Below are positions 1 to 6,374 of a stretch of 6,745 bases of DNA, piece after piece. Each line of letters starts with the position of its first letter. Position 1 is the first letter of the stretch. Under the pieces are notes generated by a model, which ran no database searches, was not told the DNA's origin, and worked only from the letters and a program-made list of their open reading frames with translations. Position numbers and translations under genes: made by a program. The DNA is from Candidatus Cloacimonadota bacterium. Its GTDB lineage: Bacteria; Cloacimonadota; Cloacimonadia; Cloacimonadales; TCS61. Location: NCBI GenBank assembly GCA_018654125.1, contig JABIME010000051.1, positions 1 to 6,745 on the forward strand, read 5' to 3'.

Positions 1-11
1 GAGAGGTAACA

Positions 12-1778
12 ATGAGTATAAAAGATATTATATCACCATTTAGTGTTTGGAAGAGAGCTGCCCAAAAACCTTGGACAATTAAAGATCCGATCAATGACAG
101 ACCTGGTGCTGAGAATTATCGGGGATTCCATAAAAATGATTTTGATAAATGTGTTGGTTGTGGAACTTGTGAAGATATTTGTCAGAATGCAGCTATAGAC
201 CTAATGCCTGTAGAAGGTGTAGAAACTGATATGGGTGACAGTGGATTACGTCCGATGATAGATTACGGACGCTGCTGTTGGTGTGCTCTTTGTGTTGATG
301 TTTGTCCAACCGGTTCACTTACAATGTCTAATGATTACACGTGGGTAACGGATGATCCGGAAGATTATAGGTTTATTCCAGGTGCAGATAAAAAGAAATG
401 GGATGATTGTGAGAAAGGTTATAAACGAGCAGATAATTTCCAATTAATAGATTTTGAAAGAATTAAAATGAAAGAACTCGGAGTAGAAGAGAGAAGTTCA
501 CCATTTATAGAGATGGTAAAAGGATACTCTAAAGAGCAAGCAATAGAAGAAGCTGAAAGATGTCTTGAATGCGGAATTTGTGTTGCTCGCTGTCCTGCTC
601 ACATGGATATTCCTGAATATATTAAAGCGATCAGAGAAGATGACATTGAACTTGCAGTTCAAATTCTTTACAAAACAAATCCGTTCTCTGCAAGTTGTGG
701 AAGAGTCTGTACTCATCATTGTGAAGATGTATGCTCATTAGCTCATAATGGAGAGCCAATTGCAATCCGCTGGTTAAAACGATATATTCTAGATCAGGTA
801 TCCCCTGAAGAAATGGCTAAAGTACTAAAAAGTATAATTCAAACTAACAATAAAAAAGTAGCAATAATTGGAGCTGGTCCAGGTGGACTTTCTGCTGCTT
901 ATTACTTGCGACTATTAGGATATGAGATCACAATATTTGAAGGTAACGAAAAAGGTGGCGGAATGCTGAGATATGGAATTCCAGAATACCGTTTACCTTA
1001 CGATCAGCTCGATAAAGATATTGATTATATTGCATCACTTGGTGTTAAAATAAATTATAATACCAGAATCGGTGATGAAGTAAATTTCGATGATATATAT
1101 AATTCTAACGATGCACTTTTTATATCTCCGGGACTTTGGAATTCTATTCCAGTAAACATCACTGGAGAAGAACTTCCTAATGTAATTTCCGGAATTGATC
1201 TGCTTAATAAAGTTACAAACAATGAAGAAATTGAGCTTGGAAGTAAGGTGGCTGTTATTGGTGGTGGAAACTCAGCAATGGATGCTGCAAGAACAGCTAA
1301 AAGACTTGGTGCAGAAGTAGAAGTTTATTACCGAAGAAGAATTGAAGATATGCCAGCTGATGTAGAAGAAATTGTAGAAGCTCAAGAAGAAAATGTGAAG
1401 TTCTTCCCACAGACTACTCCTTTAGAATTAAAGAAAGAAGGATCTAGAATAAAATTTATTTGGGGTAAGAATAAAATGGAACGCAAAGAAGGTGAGCGTC
1501 CGAAACCTGTTCTAATAAAAGGAGAAACATTCGAAACTGACATTGATACTTTTATAATAGCTATCGGACAAAAAGCAGACCTTTCGTTCCTACCCGAAAA
1601 GATTAATAACAACCTTGAAACCAAATGGAGTAAGGTAGTTGTGAATGAAAATGGACAAACAACTGTGGAAAAAATATTCTCTGGCGGAGATGCTTCTAAT
1701 AATAAAGCAGATGCTGTTAGCGCCATTGCTGATGGTCATAAAGCAGCAGTTGGAATTGATAAATATTTGAATAAATAG
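12..1778 (+). CDS. Ferredoxin-GltD fusion: NAD(P)H/FAD oxidoreductase with several Fe-S clusters
   Basis: Predicted cytoplasmic flavoprotein that passes electrons between NAD(P)H and a partner through FAD and iron-sulfur clusters. Residues 47-57 (C47, C50, C53, C57) and 88-98 (C88, C91, C94, C98) form two CxxCxxCxxxC motifs of an 8Fe ferredoxin like NuoI/EchF subunits. Residues 184-194 (C184, C187, C190, C194) and C229/C233/C237/C241 match the Fe-S region of the glutamate synthase small subunit GltD. An FAD Rossmann motif GAGPGGLSAAYYL (287-299) with acidic E310 follows, then GGGMLRYGIPEYRLP (315-329), the NAD(P) motif GGGNSAMDAARTAKRLGA (417-434) and a C-terminal FAD-site GGD (558-560). GltD alone is usually about 450-490 residues, so the first ~150 are an added domain. 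The start is supported by GAGAGG 5 bp upstream. It leads the CBS and LOG genes. It could serve glutamate synthase, a transhydrogenase or another ferredoxin-linked enzyme; the partner is not in the window. Confidence 0.88.
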   Translation: MSIKDIISPFSVWKRAAQKPWTIKDPINDRPGAENYRGFHKNDFDKCVGCGTCEDICQNAAIDLMPVEGVETDMGDSGLRPMIDYGRCCWCALCVDVCPTGSLTMSNDYTWVTDDPEDYRFIPGADKKKWDDCEKGYKRADNFQLIDFERIKMKELGVEERSSPFIEMVKGYSKEQAIEEAERCLECGICVARCPAHMDIPEYIKAIREDDIELAVQILYKTNPFSASCGRVCTHHCEDVCSLAHNGEPIAIRWLKRYILDQVSPEEMAKVLKSIIQTNNKKVAIIGAGPGGLSAAYYLRLLGYEITIFEGNEKGGGMLRYGIPEYRLPYDQLDKDIDYIASLGVKINYNTRIGDEVNFDDIYNSNDALFISPGLWNSIPVNITGEELPNVISGIDLLNKVTNNEEIELGSKVAVIGGGNSAMDAARTAKRLGAEVEVYYRRRIEDMPADVEEIVEAQEENVKFFPQTTPLELKKEGSRIKFIWGKNKMERKEGERPKPVLIKGETFETDIDTFIIAIGQKADLSFLPEKINNNLETKWSKVVVNENGQTTVEKIFSGGDASNNKADAVSAIADGHKAAVGIDKYLNK

Positions 1779-1783
1779 GAGGT
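1776..1783 (+). promoter_or_regulatory. Ribosome binding site overlapping the upstream stop codon
   Basis: TAGGAGGT contains the TAG stop of the ferredoxin-GltD gene and a near-perfect Shine-Dalgarno AGGAGGT, three bases before the ATG of the CBS gene. The overlap suggests that translation of the two genes is coupled and that they share one mRNA. Confidence 0.8.
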
Positions 1784-1786
1784 AGA

Positions 1787-2248
1787 ATGCTAATTAAAGA
1801 AATTCTTAAAATTAAAAATGGTTTTGTTTATACTGTAAATGAAGATGAACAAATTTGTAAAGTACTCGATACATTTATAGAGAAGAAGATCGGTTCTTGC
1901 ATGGTTGAAGATTCTGATAAAAAATTCATTGGGATCATGACAGAAAAAGACGCAATTAAATGTTTTAAAGATGTGCAGAAATTCTCTGACATAAAAGTGA
2001 AAGATATTATGACTAAATATGAAAATATCATAATTGCCTCAGAAGATGATAATATTCAATATGCCATGAGTATAATGACAGAAAAAAGAATTAAGCATCT
2101 TCCTATTATGAAAGATACTGATGTGATTGGTGTGATCTCTATTGGGGATATCGTGAAAGCACAATTAGAACATAGCGAGCATATTGCAAAAACATATCTC
2201 GATCACATTAAAGGGGAGACTCCACAGCCACATAATCAGGAATATTAA
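1787..2248 (+). CDS. Stand-alone two-CBS-domain protein
   Basis: Small cytoplasmic protein of 153 residues made almost wholly of a pair of CBS domains (a Bateman module). Such modules commonly bind AMP, ATP, S-adenosylmethionine or similar adenosine ligands and regulate a partner. The first repeat spans roughly residues 8-60, ending in the typical FIGIMTEKDAIK. The second spans about 72-125, starting at VKDIMTK and containing KHLPIMKDTDVIGVISIGDIVK. The tail (126-153) is polar and histidine-rich with no recognised domain. No catalytic or membrane domain is present, so it probably acts on another protein. The gene starts 8 bp after the oxidoreductase stop with a strong ribosome site, and its own stop touches the next ATG, so all three genes look co-transcribed. 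Its ligand and target cannot be read from the sequence. Confidence 0.88.
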   Translation: MLIKEILKIKNGFVYTVNEDEQICKVLDTFIEKKIGSCMVEDSDKKFIGIMTEKDAIKCFKDVQKFSDIKVKDIMTKYENIIIASEDDNIQYAMSIMTEKRIKHLPIMKDTDVIGVISIGDIVKAQLEHSEHIAKTYLDHIKGETPQPHNQEY

Positions 2249-2818
2249 ATGAAAAATATTTGTGTTTTTTGCGGATCAAGTCCTGGCGCTGATCCAGCTT
2301 ATTTGAAGATGGCTAACAAGTTGGGAAGAGAGATAGCAGCTCGTGGATTTGGTTTAGTTTATGGCTCTTCGGACCTTGGTTTAATGGGAGAGGTTGCAAA
2401 AGGTGCTCTTGCTGTTGGTACATCGGTAATAGGTGTTGTGCCAAAGATATTTGATGGAAGAGTTCAACATCCTAAGTTAACAGAACTTATAGTTACAGAT
2501 ACCATGCACCAACGCAAAGCAAAAATGTTTGAGATCTCAGATGGTTTCATTGCCTTGCCGGGTGGATTTGGAACATTTGAAGAATTGTTAGAAATTCTTA
2601 CATGGTCACAGATTGGTTATAGTTCTAAACCTTGTGGAATTCTTAATGTTAACGGATATTATGACGAACTACTCAAATTCTTTGATAAATCAGTTGAAAT
2701 GCGATTTGTTAAACAAGGACATCGTGATGCAATAATTGTTGATACAGACCCCAAAAAAATATTAGATAAATTTGAAAAATACAAACCAGTTATAATTGAT
2801 AAGTGGATAGATAGGTAG
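2249..2818 (+). CDS. LOG-family nucleotide 5'-monophosphate phosphoribohydrolase
   Basis: Cytoplasmic Rossmann-fold enzyme of the LOG family (TIGR00730 type, often misnamed lysine decarboxylase). Characterised members cleave the N-glycosidic bond of cytokinin riboside or purine 5'-monophosphates, releasing base and ribose 5-phosphate. Seen here: FCGSSPGADPAY (residues 7-18), YGSSDLGLMG (38-47), the MHQRK segment (86-90) that supplies the conserved Arg and Lys, and the signature PGGFGTFEE (104-112) with the catalytic Glu region. The length of 189 residues is normal for the family. Position 39-41 reads GSS where many relatives have GGG or GGA, a mild departure near the phosphate-binding loop. 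The ATG directly abuts the CBS gene stop, and an AGGA sits 7 bp upstream. In a bacterium, AMP or related nucleotide salvage or cleavage is more likely than hormone production, but the substrate is not determined. Confidence 0.92.
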   Translation: MKNICVFCGSSPGADPAYLKMANKLGREIAARGFGLVYGSSDLGLMGEVAKGALAVGTSVIGVVPKIFDGRVQHPKLTELIVTDTMHQRKAKMFEISDGFIALPGGFGTFEELLEILTWSQIGYSSKPCGILNVNGYYDELLKFFDKSVEMRFVKQGHRDAIIVDTDPKKILDKFEKYKPVIIDKWIDR

Positions 2819-2821
2819 GAT

Positions 2822-2845
2822 AAAAACTCCCCTTTTTAAGGGGAG
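2822..2845 (-). terminator. Intrinsic terminator of the rarA-radical SAM transcript
   Basis: Read on the minus strand, CTCCCCTT-AAA-AAGGGGAG forms a perfect 8-bp, GC-containing stem with a 3-base loop, followed directly by TTTTT. It lies about 30 bp past the radical SAM stop, in the gap between convergent genes. On the plus strand the stem is preceded by AAAAA but followed by AAGATTTTG, so it is weaker as a terminator for the LOG operon. Confidence 0.75.
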
Positions 2846-2876
2846 AAGATTTTGCAATACAAAATCAGAGGGGTTA
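2827..2876. repeat. Compound element of two tandem hairpins
   Basis: Two perfect inverted repeats sit side by side. CTCCCCTT/AAGGGGAG (2827-2834 and 2838-2845) is followed two bases later by GATTTTG/CAAAATC (2848-2854 and 2860-2866, loop CAATA). AGAGGGGTTATT comes next and runs up to the radical SAM stop codon. From memory, this arrangement resembles short interspersed repeats seen in many bacterial genomes, with an AACCCCTC-type end and a CTCCCC-type end. That family assignment is inference; the hairpins are seen directly. It fills the whole convergent gap and also supplies the minus-strand terminator. Confidence 0.6.
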
Positions 2877-3758
2877 TTAAAACAACTCCAATTGCACCTC
2901 AGTTTCCGATTTATATTTTGGAATAATAGTAGGAATTTTATACTTACCGCATAATTCATCAAATATCTTTTTCAATTGGTGATAATTATTAACTGAACAC
3001 GAATAATTTTCACCAAATTTTTCAATATATTTCTTTTTGATCCCCGGGAAATTCTCATCTAACTTCTTGTAATAATACTCTCTCTGTCTGTCACGCATTG
3101 TCATGCCAAAACCTGGTAAAATATATTCAGTATTGTGTTCATATCCTTTTGTTACAATGCTCGTAATATTTTCTTCATTATCCTGTAAGAATGGTAGTAT
3201 AGGCATCATTACAATTCCAGCTTGAATCCCATAATTATTCAATAATTCTATTGCTTTTAAACGGTTGGAAACCAATGAAGCTGCCGGTTCAATAATCTTT
3301 CCCAAATTATCATCAGCGGTAGAAATAGAGAAGCTAACAGTTGCATAAATTTTACTTATTTTCTTTAGCAGATCAATGTCTCGTAAAACTAAATCACTTT
3401 TGGTTATAATGTGAATTGGGAACTTGAATTCAGCAATAATTTCAAGAGCTTTTCTGGTTAATTTTTTTGAAGCTTCTAAGGGTTGATACGGGTCGTTCAT
3501 CGAGCCAAGCCCTATAGTTCCCTTTACTCTTTTGGAAGCCAGTTCATTCCTAAGTAATTCAAGAGAGTTTTCTTTAAAGATTATCTCACTCCCAAAATTT
3601 TCTATTTGATAACATTCACTTCTCGTATCACAATAAATACATTGATGCTGACATCCTCTGTAAAGGTTCATATTATATTTCAATCCGAACCAATCATCAG
3701 GTTGTTTTATATGACCCAGAAGTTGTTTTGCTTGGGATGGAATAATTTTAAATTTCAT
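2877..3758 (-). CDS. SplB-related radical SAM protein with a C-terminal QLELF motif
   Basis: Predicted cytoplasmic radical S-adenosylmethionine enzyme of the COG1533/SplB group, 293 residues. The [4Fe-4S] motif is C36-x3-C40-x2-C43 in YRGCQHQCIYCD. Other family features are GSMNDPYQPLE (85-95), IITKSDLVLRDIDLL (117-131), a conserved-looking EP (157-158) and MMPILPFLQD (184-193). Apart from C49 there is no cysteine between C43 and C254, so the hydrogen-donor cysteine of true spore photoproduct lyases, about 45 residues after the cluster, appears absent. A different DNA or nucleic-acid substrate is more likely. The protein ends in VQLELF, resembling a sliding-clamp-binding motif. The gene lies 62 bp downstream of rarA on the same strand, with a palindrome between them. 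No clear Shine-Dalgarno precedes the ATG (upstream bases ACACAGATATA), so it may be weakly translated. The reaction is unknown. Confidence 0.87.
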   Translation of the reverse strand: MKFKIIPSQAKQLLGHIKQPDDWFGLKYNMNLYRGCQHQCIYCDTRSECYQIENFGSEIIFKENSLELLRNELASKRVKGTIGLGSMNDPYQPLEASKKLTRKALEIIAEFKFPIHIITKSDLVLRDIDLLKKISKIYATVSFSISTADDNLGKIIEPAASLVSNRLKAIELLNNYGIQAGIVMMPILPFLQDNEENITSIVTKGYEHNTEYILPGFGMTMRDRQREYYYKKLDENFPGIKKKYIEKFGENYSCSVNNYHQLKKIFDELCGKYKIPTIIPKYKSETEVQLELF

Positions 3759-3768
3759 TATATCTGTG

Positions 3769-3794
3769 TAGGGGTGATTCTCGAACCACCCCTA
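3769..3794. repeat. 26-bp palindrome between rarA and the radical SAM gene
   Basis: TAGGGGTGATTC and GAACCACCCCTA are 12-base arms around a 2-base centre (3781-3782). Eleven of the twelve pairs are Watson-Crick; the exception is A3777 opposite C3786. In minus-strand RNA that pair becomes G-U, so the mRNA hairpin could pair over all 12 positions. It has no U-run after it, so it is not a classical terminator. From memory, it resembles a widespread interspersed palindrome of the form GTAGGGGCGATTC-GAATCGCCCCTAC. It sits only 10 bp from the radical SAM start codon, so it could affect mRNA stability or ribosome access. Confidence 0.75.
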
Positions 3795-3820
3795 TTATTA
3801 AGGTAATTCATCAATCGTCT

Positions 3821-5134
3821 CTACGATTTACTCTCTTCTCTCAATTTTTTCCACCAATCAAGTCGCTTCCGTACTTCTTTTTCATATCCGAATTTTGATG
3901 GATCATAGTATCTCTTTTCCTCCATTTTATCTGGGAAATATTTCTGATAACTATATGCATTTTCTACCATATGATCATATTTATAGTCTTTGCCGTAATC
4001 CAGAGCTTTCATCAATTTTGTTGGAGCATTTCTTATATGAAGCGGAACACCAAGATGGCTTGTTTTCCTGGCATCATCAGCTGCTTTTTTGTAACCAGTA
4101 TAAAGTGCATTACTTTTTGGTGCGGTGGCCAAGTAAACCACCAGCTGTGCCAGCGCGGTATTTGCTTCCGGCATTCCCAAGAAGTGACACGCTTCTTTTG
4201 CAGCAATTGCCTGAAGAAGTGCATTAGGATCAGCTAACCCAATATCTTCAGAAGCAAATCGTACCAAACGGCGAGCCACATAAAGCGGATCCTCTCCAGC
4301 CTCCAGCATTCGGGCAAGCCAATATAGCCCAGCCTGAGGATCACTGCCACGTAAAGATTTATGAAGGGCAGAAATCACATTATAATGTTCCTCTCGATCT
4401 TTGTCGTAGAACATTGCTTTCCTACTTAGGATATTAGAAATAAACTCAACATCTATTTTTGTCTTGCCCTTAGAATTCATGATTATACTCTCAAGATAAT
4501 TCAATGCTTTACGTGCATCGCCTCCGCAAAGTTCTGCAATATAGGGAACGCACTTATCTTCAAATTCAATTTTTATGTTTATCTCTTTCATTGCTCGCTC
4601 AATAATTTTGCTAATATCATCATCAGAAAGTTGATTTAATACAAAAACATTACAGCGTGAAAGCAGTGCCGGAATAACTTCAAAGGAAGGATTTTCGGTT
4701 GTTGCACCGATAAGAATGACTGCACCAGATTCTAAATAATGAAGAAATGCATCCTGTTGAGATTTATTAAATCTATGGATTTCATCTATGAATAAAATTG
4801 TGCTTTTATTCTGTGTTTTTAGTGTGAATTCTGCCTCTTTCATAACGAGCTTAACATCTTTTATGCTAGATAGAACTGCACTAAAAGATATGAATCTGGA
4901 TTTGGTTTTCTTCTCTATCAATCTGGCAATTGTTGTCTTTCCTGTGCCTGGAGGTCCCCATAAAATGAATGAACTATAATTATCGTTCTCTATCATATTA
5001 CGCAATTGAGATCCATCTTTCATTATTTCATGCTGTCCCATTATCTCTTCAATTTTGTTGGGACGGATCTTCTCTGCTAACGGAATATTAGTTGGAGTTT
5101 TCTCTTCTGAAAATAGTGATATTTGATCAGACAT
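3821..5134 (-). CDS. rarA: RarA/MgsA-type replication-associated AAA+ ATPase
   Basis: Cytoplasmic DNA-dependent AAA+ ATPase of the RarA/MgsA/WRNIP1 family, related to clamp-loader subunits and acting at stalled replication forks. Seen here: Walker A GPPGTGKT (60-67), Walker B ILFIDEIH (113-120) followed by RFNKSQQD, sensor 1 GATTENP (143-149), the arginine-finger segment LLSR (R160) and the sensor 2 region GGDARKAL (204-211). The family's C-terminal tetramerisation region follows, with [26 protein letters not shown] (258-283) and [18 protein letters not shown] (289-306). The length of 437 residues is typical. The start is supported by AGAGGAAATT upstream and a TTGACA/TAGAAT promoter. Residues 4-8 are QISLF, resembling a beta-clamp-binding pentapeptide. 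It is followed by a radical SAM gene on the same strand, probably in one transcript, which suggests a DNA repair context. Confidence 0.96.
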   Translation of the reverse strand: MSDQISLFSEEKTPTNIPLAEKIRPNKIEEIMGQHEIMKDGSQLRNMIENDNYSSFILWGPPGTGKTTIARLIEKKTKSRFISFSAVLSSIKDVKLVMKEAEFTLKTQNKSTILFIDEIHRFNKSQQDAFLHYLESGAVILIGATTENPSFEVIPALLSRCNVFVLNQLSDDDISKIIERAMKEINIKIEFEDKCVPYIAELCGGDARKALNYLESIIMNSKGKTKIDVEFISNILSRKAMFYDKDREEHYNVISALHKSLRGSDPQAGLYWLARMLEAGEDPLYVARRLVRFASEDIGLADPNALLQAIAAKEACHFLGMPEANTALAQLVVYLATAPKSNALYTGYKKAADDARKTSHLGVPLHIRNAPTKLMKALDYGKDYKYDHMVENAYSYQKYFPDKMEEKRYYDPSKFGYEKEVRKRLDWWKKLREESKS

Positions 5135-5170
5135 AATTTCCTCTAGTTCAATTTTATTAAATCGTTCTTG

Positions 5171-5197
5171 ATTCTAAACATTACTTTTATCTGTCAA
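5171..5197 (-). promoter_or_regulatory. Sigma70-like promoter for rarA
   Basis: On the minus strand, a perfect -35 TTGACA (5192-5197) is followed after 15 bp by TAGAAT (5171-5176), five of six matches to TATAAT. The spacer is shorter than the usual 16-18 bp. Transcription would begin near 5164, leaving a leader of about 30 bases before the rarA ATG, with the ribosome site AGAGGAA at about 5138-5144 inside it. Confidence 0.5.
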
Positions 5198-5270
5198 TTT
5201 CTTAATATGTTTTTTTAACTGTAGAGTTAATTTTATTTGGATTTCAAATAGCAAAATATAAGAAGATATT

Positions 5271-5300
5271 AATAAAGAAAGCCCCGATTTCTCGGGGCTT
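5271..5300 (-). terminator. Strong intrinsic terminator after the DUF4097-type gene
   Basis: AAGCCCCGA (5279-5287) and TCGGGGCTT (5292-5300) form a perfect 9-bp stem with the 4-base loop TTTC. On the minus strand it is followed by the U-rich tail TCTTTATT, and it lies about 45 bp beyond the stop of the DUF4097-type gene. On the plus strand the bases after the stem (ATCACC) give no U-run, so it works in one direction. It separates this gene from the rarA promoter region downstream. Confidence 0.88.
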
Positions 5301-5311
5301 ATCACCGATCA

Positions 5312-5341
5312 TTTAGGGAGGATCAATGCTTCTTTAGGGAG
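5312..5341. repeat. Direct repeat TTTAGGGAG, two copies
   Basis: TTTAGGGAG occurs at 5312-5320 and again at 5333-5341, 21 bp start to start. The pair lies between the DUF4097-type stop codon and its terminator. It could be the remains of a duplication or a 3'-UTR element. No function is evident, and chance is possible in such a short match. Confidence 0.4.
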
Positions 5342-5345
5342 AATG

Positions 5346-6248
5346 TTAAAATACTATTTTTGTATCATCATAAATATGAATATTAGAGTTTGATGTTTTC
5401 AGCTCGAGCAAATTGCCACCATTGCCTATTGATCCTAAAACCTTTGTTTTTGTTACATCACTTACCGTAATAGGAAATTCATGAAGCTTGATTCTCCCAT
5501 TAGAAGTTATAGCCCTGATATTAGCATCAAGATCGTTTGGTAAATATACAGTTATTGAACCATTACTGGATTTAATGTCAACATCATTACTCATATTAAT
5601 AATATGTGCTTTAATAGAACCATTAGAAGTTTTAAGAGTACCAATATTTACAGCATTTAATATTTGGATGCTGCCATTTGTAGTAACTGCATTTGTAAGA
5701 CCATCAATGTTTTCCAATCTGATTCTACCATTTGAAGTATGTGCAATTACGGAGCCATTAATATCTTCAGCTGTTATTGAACCATTACTTGTGTTTACAT
5801 TAATCTTCCCAGCACAATTTGTGATTTTAATTGTACCATTAGAAGTTCGCACGATATCCGTTTTTCCAGCATCCTTAATCGTAATGCTTCCATTAGAGCT
5901 TTTAATGTTCTTAAGTAGCATTTTTTTGGGAACGTGAACTTCATAGATCACCGTTACTTTAGGATTTCTTTTCAGATGTTTTGTTTCTAAAGTGATGTCA
6001 TCTTTTTGCGTCATAATAATGTCCACATTTTCTAATGCTATACTACCATGCTTGGTTTTCTTCGTTACTACTACATCTACAAAATCTTTGTCCCACCCAG
6101 AAATTTCAATAGATCCATTAAGATTATCAATTATCAATCCGGTTTTGTCATTGACCTCAAAAGTCTTTGTAATCTCTTTAGTTGTTACAATTCCATAAAC
6201 TAAAACTGCAACTGATAAAATAGCTAAGAATAATGTTATCTTTTTCAT
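5346..6248 (-). CDS. Exported DUF4097-type repeat protein with 18-residue TSNG repeats
   Basis: Predicted exported or membrane-anchored protein of 300 residues, resembling the DUF4097 putative-adhesin family; its exact role is unknown. The N-terminus MKKITLFLAILSVAVLVYGIV is a signal peptide or anchor (hydrophobic residues ~4-21); there is no lipobox cysteine. T/S-S/T-NG tetrapeptides begin at residues 117, 135, 153, 171, 189 and 207, exactly 18 apart, and continue at 227 and 248 with a degenerate TSNS at 285. A divergent first LNGSIEI lies at 43-49. This pattern suggests stacked beta-strand coils of a parallel beta-helix or beta-roll with Asn-Gly turns. I chose the ATG at 6248 because GGAGGGG lies just upstream and a signal peptide follows. 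An in-frame ATG at 6299 would add 17 residues with no ribosome site. The gene has its own terminator and probably its own promoter. Confidence 0.82.
   Translation of the reverse strand: MKKITLFLAILSVAVLVYGIVTTKEITKTFEVNDKTGLIIDNLNGSIEISGWDKDFVDVVVTKKTKHGSIALENVDIIMTQKDDITLETKHLKRNPKVTVIYEVHVPKKMLLKNIKSSNGSITIKDAGKTDIVRTSNGTIKITNCAGKINVNTSNGSITAEDINGSVIAHTSNGRIRLENIDGLTNAVTTNGSIQILNAVNIGTLKTSNGSIKAHIINMSNDVDIKSSNGSITVYLPNDLDANIRAITSNGRIKLHEFPITVSDVTKTKVLGSIGNGGNLLELKTSNSNIHIYDDTKIVF
5577..5900 (-). repeat. Six in-frame 54-bp coding repeats
   Basis: Six consecutive units of 54 bp encode residues 117-224 of the DUF4097-type protein. The plus-strand trace is a recurring CCATTAGAAGT or CCATTTGAAGT-like segment. 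Only the TSNG turn and flanking beta-branched residues are conserved; the rest of each unit has diverged, so the array is old and held by protein structure rather than recently duplicated. Confidence 0.75.
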
Positions 6249-6250
6249 AA

Positions 6251-6257
6251 CCCCTCC
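6251..6257 (-). promoter_or_regulatory. Ribosome binding site that fixes the DUF4097-type start
   Basis: On the minus strand GGAGGGG precedes TT and the ATG at 6248-6246. No comparable site precedes the upstream in-frame ATG at 6299, so this site decides the start and places the hydrophobic signal segment at the true N-terminus. Confidence 0.8.
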
Positions 6258-6321
6258 AAATTCAATATTTACCCATATCAATTGCAATTTGTATGCCAAA
6301 GATTTAGCTGAAGCCTAATTG

Positions 6322-6351
6322 CTTATATATTAAAAAATTAGAAGACAACAA
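6322..6351 (-). promoter_or_regulatory. Tentative promoter of the DUF4097-type gene
   Basis: On the minus strand TTGTTG (6346-6351, three of six matches to TTGACA) is followed after 18 bp by TATAAG (6322-6327, five of six to TATAAT). Transcription would start near 6315, giving a leader of about 65 bases. The region is so AT-rich that other -10 choices are possible. Confidence 0.3.
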
Positions 6352-6374
6352 TGGTGAGTAAATAATAATTTGAA

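Noticed and set aside
498..719. Minus-strand 73-codon frame inside the ferredoxin-GltD gene
   Set aside because: It is antisense to the conserved cysteine-rich region, and no independent signals support it.
3769..3794. GGTTCGAGAATC on the minus strand resembles a tRNA T-arm
   Set aside because: The T-loop closing pair is missing (A instead of C at position 61), no acceptor, anticodon or D arm fits around it, and the whole segment is a simple palindrome.
3895..4237. Open frames of 63-110 codons overlapping rarA on both strands
   Set aside because: They lie inside the well-supported rarA coding sequence in other frames and show no recognisable domain.
5326..5393. Tiny plus-strand frames after AGGGAGG-like sites (an ATGCTTCTTTAG and a 16-codon frame from 5343)
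   Set aside because: They are extremely short, one runs into the antisense of the DUF4097-type gene, and the ribosome-site-like bases are better seen as the direct repeat.
5577..5900. Regular 54-bp repeats that could suggest a CRISPR-like array
   Set aside because: The units are in frame, diverged, and lack identical repeats with unique spacers. The period is explained by 18-residue protein repeats.
5488..5937. A 149-codon open frame on the plus strand opposite the DUF4097-type gene
   Set aside because: It is antisense to a repetitive coding region, which keeps an opposite frame open by its regular codons. It has no family resemblance and low-complexity hydrophobic content.
6249..6299. An earlier ATG at 6299 for the DUF4097-type gene
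   Set aside because: It has no ribosome site and would bury the signal peptide behind 17 residues. The ATG at 6248 has GGAGGGG just upstream.
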